Source of the DNA: an uncultured Colwellia sp.
Lineage (GTDB): Bacteria > Pseudomonadota > Gammaproteobacteria > Enterobacterales > Alteromonadaceae
Assembly (NCBI GenBank): GCA_913049915.1
Contig: CAJWZC010000020.1
Span: forward strand, 1-46,996
Reading direction: 5' to 3'
DNA length: 46,996 nucleotides
In this document: positions 16,307-25,111 of the stretch, one piece after another
Position numbering within the stretch: the stretch's first letter is position 1
How the letters are laid out: every line of letters begins with the position of its first letter
Notes under the pieces: generated by a model
Databases searched by the model: none
The model's input: the letters and a program-made list of their open reading frames with translations, nothing else
Told to the model about the DNA's origin: nothing
Position numbers and translations under genes: made by a program

Positions 16307-17797
16307 ATGAAAAATGAAAAAATACAAAAAATTGTTATTGCTGGAGGGGGTACTGCTGGTTGGATGACCGCAGCATCATTATCAAAATTATTAGGTAAAG
16401 GTTTCGATATAACAATAGTCGAATCTGACGAAATTGGTACAGTCGGTGTTGGTGAAGCGGCAATCCCTACGCTTGTTACTTTTCATCGTTTACTGGCTAT
16501 TGATGAACAAGCATTTATGCGAGCCACGCATGCGACGTTCAAGTTAGGCATTAACTTTGAGAATTGGAAACAGAAAAATGAAAATTATATGCATGGATTC
16601 GGCAATGTTGGCAAAGCATGTTGGGCAGGTGAATTTCAACATTTTTGGTTACATAGTTTAAGAAAAAATGTCGATGTACCTTATGATAAGTACTGCTATG
16701 AAATACAAGCAGCAAAAGCGGGTAAGTTTGCAAAGAGCCAAGAAGCTCCACTTAATTATGCTTATCACCTCGATGCCACTTTATATGGTCGTTTTTTACG
16801 AAATTTTAGTGAAGAACTAGGTGTAAAACGTATCGAAGGAAAAATAGTTTCTGTTATTAAAAATGAAGATAATGGTCACATATCTTCATTAATGTTAGAT
16901 TCAGGAAAGCAAATAGAAGGACAACTATTCATTGATTGTACCGGTTTTAACGGCTTATTAATTGAAAAGTCATTACATACTGGCTACGAAGATTGGTCGC
17001 ATTGGCTACCTTGTGACAGTGCCATTGCAGTGCAAACAAAGCCAACTGACTCAGCACTTCCTTATACACGTTCAATAGCCCAAGACTCTGGCTGGCAGTG
17101 GCGTATACCACTACAAAACAGAGTCGGTAATGGCTTAGTTTATTGTAGTAATTATCTTACTGATGAAAATGCAAAATCTTTGCTGTTAAAAAATATTGAT
17201 GGAGAAACAATTAATGAACCTCGGGTGATTAAATATCGTACCGGACGTCGTCGCAAAGGTTGGAATAAAAACTGTATTGCTATCGGTTTATCAAGCGGCT
17301 TCGTTGAACCTTTAGAATCTACCAGTCTTCATCTTATTATGTCAGGTATTCTCCGTTTAATAAAATTATTCCCATTTGCGGGTATTAATCAATCTGCTAT
17401 TGATGAATACAATCAACAATTTAATGAAGAAATTGAGAGTATCCGAGACTTTATCATCATGCATTACCATGTGACCGAAAGGGATGACAGTCCGTTTTGG
17501 CGATACTGTAAAAATATGGACGTGCCCCCGTCGTTAAAGCACCGCATTAATCTCTTTGAAGAAACTGCTCGCCTTTCAGTTAATGATGGTGAACTTTTTC
17601 ATCCTGATTCTTGGTCTCAGGTAATGTTTGGCCAAGGTATTATACCTAAACAATATCATCAAATTGCGAATGTTATGGGTAAAGACGAATTTACCAATTT
17701 TTTGCGTGGCCTCAGAGAACCGATCAAGAAAAAAGTTGAACAATTACCTAGCCATCAAGAATTTATTGATTATTACTGCAAGGCAGAAAAAACCTAA
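16307..17797 (+). CDS. Flavin-dependent tryptophan halogenase family protein (copy 1)
   Basis: A 496-residue FAD-dependent halogenase of the tryptophan halogenase family (PrnA about 538). FAD-binding GGGTAGW is at 13-19 and GVGEAAIPT at 47-55. The Lys that reacts with hypohalous acid is at 79 in THATFKLGINFENW. The halogenase signature WxWxIP is complete (W263, W265, I267, P268), and GFVEPLESTS carries the second catalytic Glu (E337). The enzyme should halogenate an electron-rich, probably indole-like, substrate using FADH2, O2 and halide. A separate flavin reductase is needed and is not in the window. Family members from receptor-SapC loci in other bacteria act on free indoles in vitro; the natural substrate is unknown. 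Confidence 0.9.
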   Translation: MKNEKIQKIVIAGGGTAGWMTAASLSKLLGKGFDITIVESDEIGTVGVGEAAIPTLVTFHRLLAIDEQAFMRATHATFKLGINFENWKQKNENYMHGFGNVGKACWAGEFQHFWLHSLRKNVDVPYDKYCYEIQAAKAGKFAKSQEAPLNYAYHLDATLYGRFLRNFSEELGVKRIEGKIVSVIKNEDNGHISSLMLDSGKQIEGQLFIDCTGFNGLLIEKSLHTGYEDWSHWLPCDSAIAVQTKPTDSALPYTRSIAQDSGWQWRIPLQNRVGNGLVYCSNYLTDENAKSLLLKNIDGETINEPRVIKYRTGRRRKGWNKNCIAIGLSSGFVEPLESTSLHLIMSGILRLIKLFPFAGINQSAIDEYNQQFNEEIESIRDFIIMHYHVTERDDSPFWRYCKNMDVPPSLKHRINLFEETARLSVNDGELFHPDSWSQVMFGQGIIPKQYHQIANVMGKDEFTNFLRGLREPIKKKVEQLPSHQEFIDYYCKAEKT

Positions 17798-17898
17798 TCT
17801 GTTGTAAGGTAAACATAAGATTATTTTATGTTATAACATTTTTATACACTTACTGTTTATCACCTTTAATGGTGCTTAGATGAAAAAGAGAACAAGCA

Positions 17899-19458
17899 AT
17901 GAGTAAAGTAACAAAACGAGTAGTCATCGTGGGTGGCGGATCTGCTGGTTGGATCACTGCGGGAGTTATTGCCGCCGAACATAAGGCAAATTCACCTTCC
18001 GGCATTCAGGTAATCCTAATAGAGTCACCCGATGTACAAACGGTAGGTGTTGGTGAAGGTACCTGGCCAACCATGCGTAAAACACTAAAAAAAATTGGTA
18101 TCTCTGAAAATGATTTGTTTAAGGAGTGTGACGCCTCCTTTAAACAAGGTGCAAAGTTCGCCAAATGGGTAACTGGCGCGGAAGATGACTTTTATTATCA
18201 TCCTTTTGTTTTACCACATGGTTATCTTGAAACTGACTTAGTTATCCCGTGGCAAAAAACACAGGCTAAAATCCCTTTTGCTGATGTTGTTTCCTTTCAA
18301 GGAAAGATTTGTGAACAAGGCTTAGCACCGAAACAAATAACAACGCCTGAATACGCTGCGGTTGCGAATTATGCTTACCATTTAGATGCTGTAAAACTAG
18401 GGCAGTTTTTACGAAAACATTGCATAGAAAAATTAGGTGTTCAACACATAATAGATCATGTAACTCAAGTGAACTCTGCCCACGATGGCGACATCGCGTC
18501 AATTTTAACCAATGAACATGGCAGTGTTGAAGGTGATCTATTTATCGATTGCACCGGAAAAGCTTCATTGTTATTGGGACAGCATTATCAAATACCTTTT
18601 ATTTGTAAAAAAGGCATATTATTTAACGATAGCGCCTTAGCTGTTCATGTGCCCTACCCTGACGAAGATAGCCCTATCGCTCCTCACACAAATTCAACCG
18701 CACAAAGTGCGGGTTGGATATGGGATATAGGTTTACCCACTCGACGTGGTGTAGGTTATACCTATTCAAGTAAACACATTTCAGATGAAGATGCTGAAGT
18801 TGAATTAAGAAAATACATAGAAGACTCTACCAGTAAAAATATCGTTGATTCGCTAATGGTTAGAAAAATCACGATAAAACCAGGGCATAGAGAAAAATTC
18901 TGGCATAAAAACTGTGTGGCTGTTGGTATAGCTGCTGGATTTTTAGAGCCTTTAGAAGCCTCAGCACTGGTCTTAATTGAACTCGCTGCAGAGAAAATCA
19001 GCAATGATCTACCTGCAACAAGAGATGTAATGGATATTGTTGCTAAACGTTATAATAAACAGTTTTTGTACCGCTGGAATCGTATTGTTGAATTTTTAAA
19101 ACTACATTACATTTTAACCAAACGAACTGACAGTGCCTATTGGATTGACAACTGTAAAGAGGAAACCATTCCTGACAGTTTATTAGAATTATTAGTATTA
19201 TGGCGGCATCACCCACCTTGCCCTGATGATTTTATTCATATAAACGAAGTGTTTCCTTCTGCTAGTTGGCAATACGTACTTTATGGAATGGGTTTTGAAA
19301 CTCAAGCAAGAAGCACAACGCGTAAGTCAGTAAATACTGAAGCAGCACAAAGATTATTTTCTGAGAATAAAGCGATCACAAACAAGTATTTATCCGCTTT
19401 ACCCGTTAATAGAGAGCTTATTGATAAAATTAAAAAATACGGTATGAAAAAAGTATAA
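17899..19458 (+). CDS. Flavin-dependent tryptophan halogenase family protein (copy 2)
   Basis: A 519-residue paralogue of the preceding gene, 101 bp downstream. GGGSAGW is at 12-18 and GVGEGTWPT at 50-58; the catalytic Lys is at 82 in CDASFKQGAKFAKW; GFLEPLEASALVLIEL carries the catalytic Glu. The signature motif reads WIWDIGLPT, so W-x-W-x-I is kept but the following Pro is replaced by Gly-Leu. An internal insertion near residues 93-130 (including FYYHPFVLPHGYL) is absent from copy 1. The two proteins are clearly diverged rather than a recent duplication, so they probably act on different positions or substrates. Expression with copy 1 is likely. An AT-rich hairpin (17812-17832) lies between them. 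Confidence 0.88.
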   Translation: MSKVTKRVVIVGGGSAGWITAGVIAAEHKANSPSGIQVILIESPDVQTVGVGEGTWPTMRKTLKKIGISENDLFKECDASFKQGAKFAKWVTGAEDDFYYHPFVLPHGYLETDLVIPWQKTQAKIPFADVVSFQGKICEQGLAPKQITTPEYAAVANYAYHLDAVKLGQFLRKHCIEKLGVQHIIDHVTQVNSAHDGDIASILTNEHGSVEGDLFIDCTGKASLLLGQHYQIPFICKKGILFNDSALAVHVPYPDEDSPIAPHTNSTAQSAGWIWDIGLPTRRGVGYTYSSKHISDEDAEVELRKYIEDSTSKNIVDSLMVRKITIKPGHREKFWHKNCVAVGIAAGFLEPLEASALVLIELAAEKISNDLPATRDVMDIVAKRYNKQFLYRWNRIVEFLKLHYILTKRTDSAYWIDNCKEETIPDSLLELLVLWRHHPPCPDDFIHINEVFPSASWQYVLYGMGFETQARSTTRKSVNTEAAQRLFSENKAITNKYLSALPVNRELIDKIKKYGMKKV

Positions 19459-19987
19459 CCATTGTAAGCAAGTATTCAAAACGTACTAATAACTAGGGCC
19501 TATTTATCTTTTAGGGTTAAAGTTTATTCGATTTTAAGCAGACTTAATCGCTTAGGAAGCTTTGTATCATAGTTATTTGATTATAAAAGCGTGCAACAGG
19601 AATTTGTACTTTCCTCAATGCGTATTTATTGTTAATTTTATCAAAACTGCATATGTCATAATCAGACCAACAATGATTTGAAGTGATGATAGTTATTAAT
19701 AAAGGAAGTCTTGGTATTGAACTTACTTTATAATCCGGAGGTTATATAGGTACAAAGTATTATGGGTTTATCTTAATAATTTTAATAACACTCGATTTTG
19801 GCTGGTGTAGATATATTATTAATACTTAACCTTTTTAGTCAATTTGGTATTGTAAATTTTCTCCTCCGTGCCTACATACCCAATTGGAAGTATTGTTCTT
19901 TATATTCCTTTAGAAAAATTAAAGATGATTAAAGGTTTTATTATTTAAGGGTAGTCCCCCCTAAATATTTATTGATTGGAGTAATAT
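19459..19987. other. Non-coding 529-bp gap with no recognised content
   Basis: No ORF, remnant or convincing hairpin terminator was recognised on either strand. The end of the gap carries the DUF6445 ribosome binding site TTGGAG (about 19976-19981). The AT-rich stretch before it could hold a promoter, so the DUF6445 gene may be transcribed separately from the halogenases. Confidence 0.5.
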
Positions 19988-20695
19988 ATGAGTAGTTCTT
20001 TTCTGTCGTTAAGTCAGAATGCCAATATATCTAGTGTAAAGTTTGGGGTAGAGAGTCAACCATTACTCAAAGTTGATTCTTATCTTCAAAATCCACAAGT
20101 GTTGATTGATTACGCGATTAATAAAAATGATTTTACTGTTGCGGATAATTATTACCCAGGTATACGTATGCCCTTGCCTCTTTCCTATTTAAAGGCGTTA
20201 GTACTTAATTTAGGCCCTAATATTGAAGCGACCTTTGGTGTCGATTTGAAACAGATAAAAACAGCTACAGCTGCTTTTTCTATTATTACCACACCGTTAG
20301 ATAAACTTGGCTTTGTTCATACCATTCCTCACTTCGATGGATTAGGAAAAAATAAATTAGCAATATTACACTACCTATGTGATATGCCAGATACAGGCAC
20401 CTGTTTTTATCACCATAAAGCCTTAGCTTATGATTATGTCGATGATAATCGTGCGGTTTGGTATTTTAATTATCTTGAAGAACAGTTTAAAAATAAAAGT
20501 AAGGTATATAATTCATATATATGTGAAGAGTCACCTGAATTTGAAAAAATAGCCGCTTATGAGTGTATATTTAATAGATTACTTATCTACAAAGCATCTA
20601 GTTTACATTCAGGACATATTACGCCAGATTATAATTTTGATCCAAACCCTAAAACGGGTCGCTTAACTATTTCTAGTTTTATTGAATTTAATTAA
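19988..20695 (+). CDS. DUF6445 family protein, probable Fe(II)/2-oxoglutarate oxygenase fold
   Basis: A 235-residue protein of the DUF6445 type that recurs next to tryptophan halogenase-like and SapC genes. A jelly-roll iron-site pattern is visible: H115-x-D117 in HTIPHFDGLG, a distal His (H207 or H210) in YKASSLHSGH, and Arg225 in KTGRLTISSF placed like the Arg that holds the 2-oxoglutarate carboxylate. This suggests a hydroxylase or related oxidation, but no activity is known to me. The ATG at 19988 has a good upstream GGAG. It is separated from halogenase copy 2 by 529 bp but keeps the same strand and the usual company. Confidence 0.75.
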   Translation: MSSSFLSLSQNANISSVKFGVESQPLLKVDSYLQNPQVLIDYAINKNDFTVADNYYPGIRMPLPLSYLKALVLNLGPNIEATFGVDLKQIKTATAAFSIITTPLDKLGFVHTIPHFDGLGKNKLAILHYLCDMPDTGTCFYHHKALAYDYVDDNRAVWYFNYLEEQFKNKSKVYNSYICEESPEFEKIAAYECIFNRLLIYKASSLHSGHITPDYNFDPNPKTGRLTISSFIEFN

Positions 20696-20742
20696 TTAGA
20701 CGTAACCTCTAGTCATATGGTTAGTTGCTCGGATAATGACTA

Positions 20743-21297
20743 TTGATAATAGCGGTTAAATCGCATAAATTTAGTAAAGAGCTCTATTTCTATGATCTCA
20801 TTTCCAACTTCCTTATCTCACTATGTGACTGTCCTGTTATCTTTGATGAACATACATATATTTATCAAGATGCTAAGCAAGTATTAAGCTTTCCAGGTAC
20901 TTATCCTAAAACAAAGCACCTATCGCCATTTCAATTGAGAAAGCAAGTGCTGAGAGGTGATGTAAACAAAAGAAAACATATCGTTTCATGTTGCATGATG
21001 CTCGCCAATACGGCTTACGAATCACTAAAAAAATACAATGATGGCTCCGAGATCTTTCAATTATTCCGCCACATTCGAAATACCTCTTCCCATTTAAATT
21101 TTTTTCAATTCAATCACAAAGAGCCTGCTCACCCAGCACAATAGCGAGGTTCGATTATTGAGCATCAACAAAAGGATGATAAAAATGTGCTTTTTGCTAA
21201 GCCTTGTTTTGGCCACTTTATAGGTGTGGCTGATTTACTTAATTTATTGATGGATATCGAGAGAAAAATAATAGCACAAATTGAAAAATCTGAATGA
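20743..21297 (+). pseudogene. HEPN-like protein gene with an internal amber codon
   Basis: A frame starting TTG at 20743 runs for 133 codons to a TAG at 21142-21144, then continues in the same frame to a TGA at 21295-21297 with protein-like sequence (KPCFGHFIGVADLLNLLMDI). Around the stop it reads EPAHPAQ-stop-RGSIIE; a Trp (TGG) would restore a WRG motif. The stretch FRHIRNTSSHLNFF (RxxxN...H type) is typical of HEPN-domain proteins, which are often RNases or toxins. I place it there only tentatively. The start is uncertain. As it stands the product would be truncated by about 50 residues. Confidence 0.6.
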
Positions 21298-21358
21298 CGT
21301 TAAAATAAGAGTAAATGTATTATTCACTCCAATCATACCCTCACATAAATCGCCTTAT

Positions 21359-22145
21359 TTACTGCTCAATATTAACAGGTAAGTGTTCATCTAAAAAGTC
21401 ACTCATTGCGTTGAAGGTAGCTAAGCGATTCGTTTCATTCGCTAAGTAATGGTCTTCATTGAGTAACTCTACATAGGTATGTTTTTTACCTGACTTTTTC
21501 AATTCATCTCTCATATTACGGCTATGTTTGACGTTGACTTGACGGTCACTATCACCATGAACTAACAACACAGGTACTTTAATTTCTTTTGCTCGAGTGA
21601 CTGGCGATATTGCATGTAAATGTGAACCCATGCTTCCAACTTACTCTTCGACAACATTATAGCTTGCCCAAAACCGTCTATTATCTCTAACTAAGTCATA
21701 AACACTGCTAACACCAGCAATGCTGATAGCACATTGATAAAAATTAGGCGTTTTAACCACTCCCATCAATGCCGCATATCCACCATAACTTGCCCCTGCT
21801 ATACATATTTGATTAGCGTCAGTTATACCGTCGGCAATCAGCTGTTTAGCGCCATCTTCAATATCATCTTGCATTTCCTTACCCCAGTTTTTTAAACCTG
21901 CGCTGAATAATTCCTTGACCATCTGAGCCACGAAAGTTCATTTGCAATACCGCATAACCTTTACTGGCAAAGAATTGCACCCAGTAATCAAACGCTTTAC
22001 TATCCCGAGCTTGTGGGCCGCCGTGTGGGAAAAAAATCGTCGGTAAATTATTTTTAACCTCACCATGAGGAAGCGCTAAATACCCCTGTATAGTTAGGCC
22101 CCACGCGTTTTATAACTGTATTCTTGTACTTTAACTAAGTCCTTG
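21359..22145 (-). pseudogene. C-terminal remnant of an S9-family prolyl oligopeptidase
   Basis: The minus strand reads, with breaks, as the catalytic alpha/beta-hydrolase domain of an S9 peptidase: PTIFFPHGGPQARD, AFDYWVQFFASKGYAVLQMN, the nucleophile in CIAGASYGGYAALMG, the Asp in VHGDSDRQVNVKHS, and the His in LNEDHYLANE. Breaks are a frameshift near 22095, another near 21932, and an in-frame TAA at 21641-21643. The N-terminal propeller of about 350 residues is missing, and the remnant abuts the end of the 22167-23915 gene. Active-site residues survive, but no continuous product is possible. Confidence 0.9.
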
Positions 22146-22166
22146 GGAAATAGGTCATTATAACGG

Positions 22167-23915
22167 TTAAATATGCCAAATATAACTTGCTGTCACTAAA
22201 GTACCTTTTTCTTGATATTCTAAGGTATCACACAGCTTGTTGACTAATTCGACTCCTCGACCACTTAATTTTAAACCATCATTAATCGCAATACTGTTAT
22301 CCTTTATAACTTTTAATACTTCAAATCCTTGACCACTATCTTTAATGTTAATGACCATTTTACCACCATGTGAAAGAGGGAAGTATTTTAGTGAAATTCG
22401 AACAAAATCATCTGGTGTATTGATAACATTACCAACAAGTTTATCTAATCGCTTTGACCGCTCATTAAAATATTGACTAAAACCTTCCGCTGAATCTTTT
22501 AACGATGAATTTAACTCTAAAACCCCATGGTCTAACGCATTAATAAAAAGTTCGGTTAATATCGTATATAAACTTTGCCAGTGTTCACCAGCCCCCTCTA
22601 AATCATTAATTTGATTCATCACCAACGGAATAGGGTTAACTGTCTTTAATAACTTTCCAGTTAAGTGTAAATGATAAGACCACGTTGGTAAGGCACCTTG
22701 CGGAATACCAAAGTAATTTTCTTCTTCAGAAAAACCTTTAGGTATCGAAACCTTATTGGTAACTTTAATTTTTTTCCAGCCGCTACAGGGTATATTGACT
22801 AAGGAAATATCATCTTCTTGTTCGCATTGCTGACAAAATTCATCAAGATATTTAAGTACATTATTGGTTAAATCTTTTTTTGCTATACCTTCTATCGCTG
22901 CTTTTTCAAAACGGAGAAAACCAAAAAATTCACCCAAGGGATTTCTTGCTTCAACTATTCCATCAGTGATGAATACTATTCGATCATTATTCTTGACTTG
23001 AATAACTTCGAGTTGGGCATCAGGTAAGAGTTGCGGTAAAATTCCTAACGGCGGGTGCGTTGAAGCAAACTGCTGCATAATTTTTGCATCATTATTAAAT
23101 AGATAACCATCAGGTAAACCAGCATTAAATATATATGCTGACTTTTCATGTTCTGAAATACTAGCAAAACTTGCTGCAAAGAATAAATCACCAGGGAGTA
23201 AGGTATACATTTGCTTGTTTATTTGAGCGATAATTTCTAAAATTGAAAAACCTTTTTTAGTCATCGCTCTAAACGTTTCAGTTACCGGTATAGCACCAAT
23301 AGAAGAACGTAAACCATGGCCGGTAAAGTCGCCAAGTAAGACATGCAGTTCACCATTTGGACACAAGGCACTCAATTGAATATCGCCACTAAAAATAGTC
23401 GCTGGTTTTTTAATAATGCCAATTTTATCTAAAGCAAAATTTCTAGCTTCAATCACATTCGACATCATTTTTTCAGCAAGCTCAGCGTCATTTTGTTGTT
23501 CTTGCTGAAGGCCTTTTACCTGTTCGACTAAATCACTTATTCTTTGCATCGATTTTATTTTAGCTTTAAAAACATTAGGGGTAAAAGGCCTTACTAAAAT
23601 GCTATCCCCTCCAGCATCAACGCTTTGAATAAAAGCTTGTTCACTGTCCATACTAGTAATAAAAATAATAGGTGCTAAATTACCTACCCCAGAAAGTTTT
23701 TTGATTCTTCTAGTAGCTTCAAAGCCATTCATAATAGGCATATTAATGTCCATTAAGACTAGGTCAGGTTGGTATTTAATGTACATTTTCACACCACTTT
23801 CACCATTATTTGCAACAACTACACGATAGTTTTCTTCTTCAAGTAGTACAGACAATAATTTACATTGCATTCTAGAATCATCAACAACAAGTGCAATTTT
23901 TTGGCTTTGAGACAT
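22167..23915 (-). CDS. Partner-switching regulator: REC, PP2C/SpoIIE phosphatase, HATPase (HsbR/CrsR-like)
   Basis: A 582-residue protein. Residues about 5-125 are a receiver domain (D12-D13, phosphoacceptor D56 in LVLMDINMP); the usual Lys of the KPF motif is Arg109 (VRPF). Residues about 165-360 form a SpoIIE-type PP2C phosphatase (FSGDIQL, LLGDFTGHGL, FITDGIVEARN). Residues about 400-580 form an anti-sigma-type histidine-kinase ATPase domain (ELFINALDHGVLEL, INIKDSGQGFEV, SGRGVELVNKLCD). This is the layout of Pseudomonas HsbR and Shewanella CrsR, which control a STAS anti-anti-sigma protein by phosphorylation and dephosphorylation and so set free or sequester a sigma factor. Its STAS partner is 61 bp upstream. 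All domains look complete. Confidence 0.9.
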   Translation of the reverse strand: MSQSQKIALVVDDSRMQCKLLSVLLEEENYRVVVANNGESGVKMYIKYQPDLVLMDINMPIMNGFEATRRIKKLSGVGNLAPIIFITSMDSEQAFIQSVDAGGDSILVRPFTPNVFKAKIKSMQRISDLVEQVKGLQQEQQNDAELAEKMMSNVIEARNFALDKIGIIKKPATIFSGDIQLSALCPNGELHVLLGDFTGHGLRSSIGAIPVTETFRAMTKKGFSILEIIAQINKQMYTLLPGDLFFAASFASISEHEKSAYIFNAGLPDGYLFNNDAKIMQQFASTHPPLGILPQLLPDAQLEVIQVKNNDRIVFITDGIVEARNPLGEFFGFLRFEKAAIEGIAKKDLTNNVLKYLDEFCQQCEQEDDISLVNIPCSGWKKIKVTNKVSIPKGFSEEENYFGIPQGALPTWSYHLHLTGKLLKTVNPIPLVMNQINDLEGAGEHWQSLYTILTELFINALDHGVLELNSSLKDSAEGFSQYFNERSKRLDKLVGNVINTPDDFVRISLKYFPLSHGGKMVINIKDSGQGFEVLKVIKDNSIAINDGLKLSGRGVELVNKLCDTLEYQEKGTLVTASYIWHI

Positions 23916-23976
23916 ATCTGTCCTTAAAATCTATAGGTTATAATTATGTTTATATTTCAACCTAAAGATAAAAATG

Positions 23977-24282
23977 TTATTCAATTGTCATCAAACGCTG
24001 AAATTGAGCTATCTCTAGTATTTTTCTTACGGTATCACTCGGCCTAGAAATAATGATTTTCCCGGCATAAAGTTGAGCATGATCTTTTAACAATAAAATC
24101 ATCCCCAATGCCGAGCTATCCATATATTCAGTTTGGCTTAAATCCACAACATAGGTTAAGTCTTGGGTCATCACACTGGTGTATGCATCCCGAAATTTTT
24201 GATGTAGAGAGAAATCAAATCGTTCATCAATTAACATGACAAGTTTTTTACCATCTCCTGAAATTTTACAGCTAATAGTCAT
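23977..24282 (-). CDS. STAS-domain anti-anti-sigma factor (HsbA/CrsA-like)
   Basis: A 101-residue single STAS domain. The phosphorylatable Ser lies in LSQTEYMDSSALGMILLL, the classic DSSxLGMLL motif of anti-anti-sigma factors. Preceding strands (CKISGDGKKLVMLIDERFDF) and the C-terminal helix complete the fold. In partner switching the unphosphorylated form binds an anti-sigma or other target, while the regulator encoded just downstream resets it. The gene is transcribed first in the pair. The cheW and chemoreceptor remnants upstream (24361-25111) suggest the pair once sat in a chemosensory operon. Confidence 0.92.
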   Translation of the reverse strand: MTISCKISGDGKKLVMLIDERFDFSLHQKFRDAYTSVMTQDLTYVVDLSQTEYMDSSALGMILLLKDHAQLYAGKIIISRPSDTVRKILEIAQFQRLMTIE

Positions 24283-24360
24283 AATTTTCTTCCTTATATA
24301 ATAAATTTAAAAGATTAGAATAAATGTATTTTACTTTTATCTATATTTTCTTATTTAACC

Positions 24361-24534
24361 CTACGCAAATAAATTATGTAACTCTTTAAAGTGTTTTGAT
24401 ATACCCATAACTAAATCTGAAACTAAGATCTTTATACGTTGTAACTCTTTTTCTACGATATTTATTTCTTGGTGAATACATTACTGTAACTCAAAAATAA
24501 TACTTTAGATTAATTCATCATAAAATACTGACAT
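24361..24534 (-). pseudogene. Possible remnant of a chemoreceptor (MCP) gene
   Basis: The gap between the CheW remnant and the STAS gene holds one minus-strand frame with coding-like sequence. It begins MSVFYDELI, then TAA, a short segment, TAA, and then a helical stretch with INIVEKELQRIKILVSD and GISKHFKELH before a TAG at 24361-24363. The heptad-like pattern and the place next to cheW suggest the start of a soluble methyl-accepting protein, but similarity is by impression only. It could be any coiled-coil protein. Confidence 0.35.
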
Positions 24535-24613
24535 AGTACTTACATTTTTAGTACTACCTTTTAATAAGATAATATTGATTAATTGAGTGTACTTGATAAA
24601 AACAGTACCTGTT

Positions 24614-25111
24614 TTATTTGATACATATAGGCCCTCCTATATAAATTTTTGCTAAAACGTCCTTCATTTCGGTTCTATTTAAAGATGTGTAATCCAGTAT
24701 GTTTTTGGCTGTTTTTATCAAAGGCAGCTCTATAGTATGTGCGGAAATAGCATTTACTTTGCCTGGCATTCCCCAGATAAGACTTGAGTTTTTGTCTTGT
24801 ATTAGCGTTATAGCACCTACACAGCCGCCAAATGCAGGTACTGGTTTAATATCAGCTTGTTCAACATTGAATACATCGGATACGGTATCAACAACAAAAC
24901 CAATAGTGCGCGATTTATCTTTACTTTGATAAGTAAACACTATTACTACGGTTCTTTCTAAATAATTAGCGTGACCAATGGTAAACTTAAGACGTAAGTC
25001 GACGATAGGAACAATTATTCCTCTCATATTAATGACACCTTTTATATAACTTGATGCATTAGAAATTTTTGTTGGTTGTTCCCAACTTCTTATTTCTTTA
25101 ACAATAAATTA
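24614..25111 (-). pseudogene. CheW-like chemotaxis coupling protein, 5'-truncated
   Basis: The minus strand encodes most of a CheW domain: FIVKEIRSWEQPTKISNASS, YIKGVIN, MRGIIVPIVDLRLKF, RTVVIVF, IGFVVDTVSDVFNVEQADIK. CheW links chemoreceptors to CheA. The best ATG at 25027 lies inside the domain; the same frame extends upstream with good CheW sequence for 27 codons until a TAA at 25109-25111, and the first strands (about 35-40 residues) cannot be found. The C-terminus after about 24780 (GMPGKVNAISAHTIELPL onward) does not look like a normal CheW end. I call it a pseudogene, though a short product from 25027 cannot be ruled out. Confidence 0.75.

Noticed and set aside
17812-17838. AT-rich hairpin and TGTTATAACA palindrome between the halogenase genes as a terminator
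   Set aside because: Stem is only A/T-rich and weak; no convincing T tract directly after it, so I did not list it as a terminator.
19485-19620. Possible insertion-sequence end in the gap after halogenase 2
   Set aside because: The stretch has an IS-end flavour, but no inverted partner or transposase fragment could be found.
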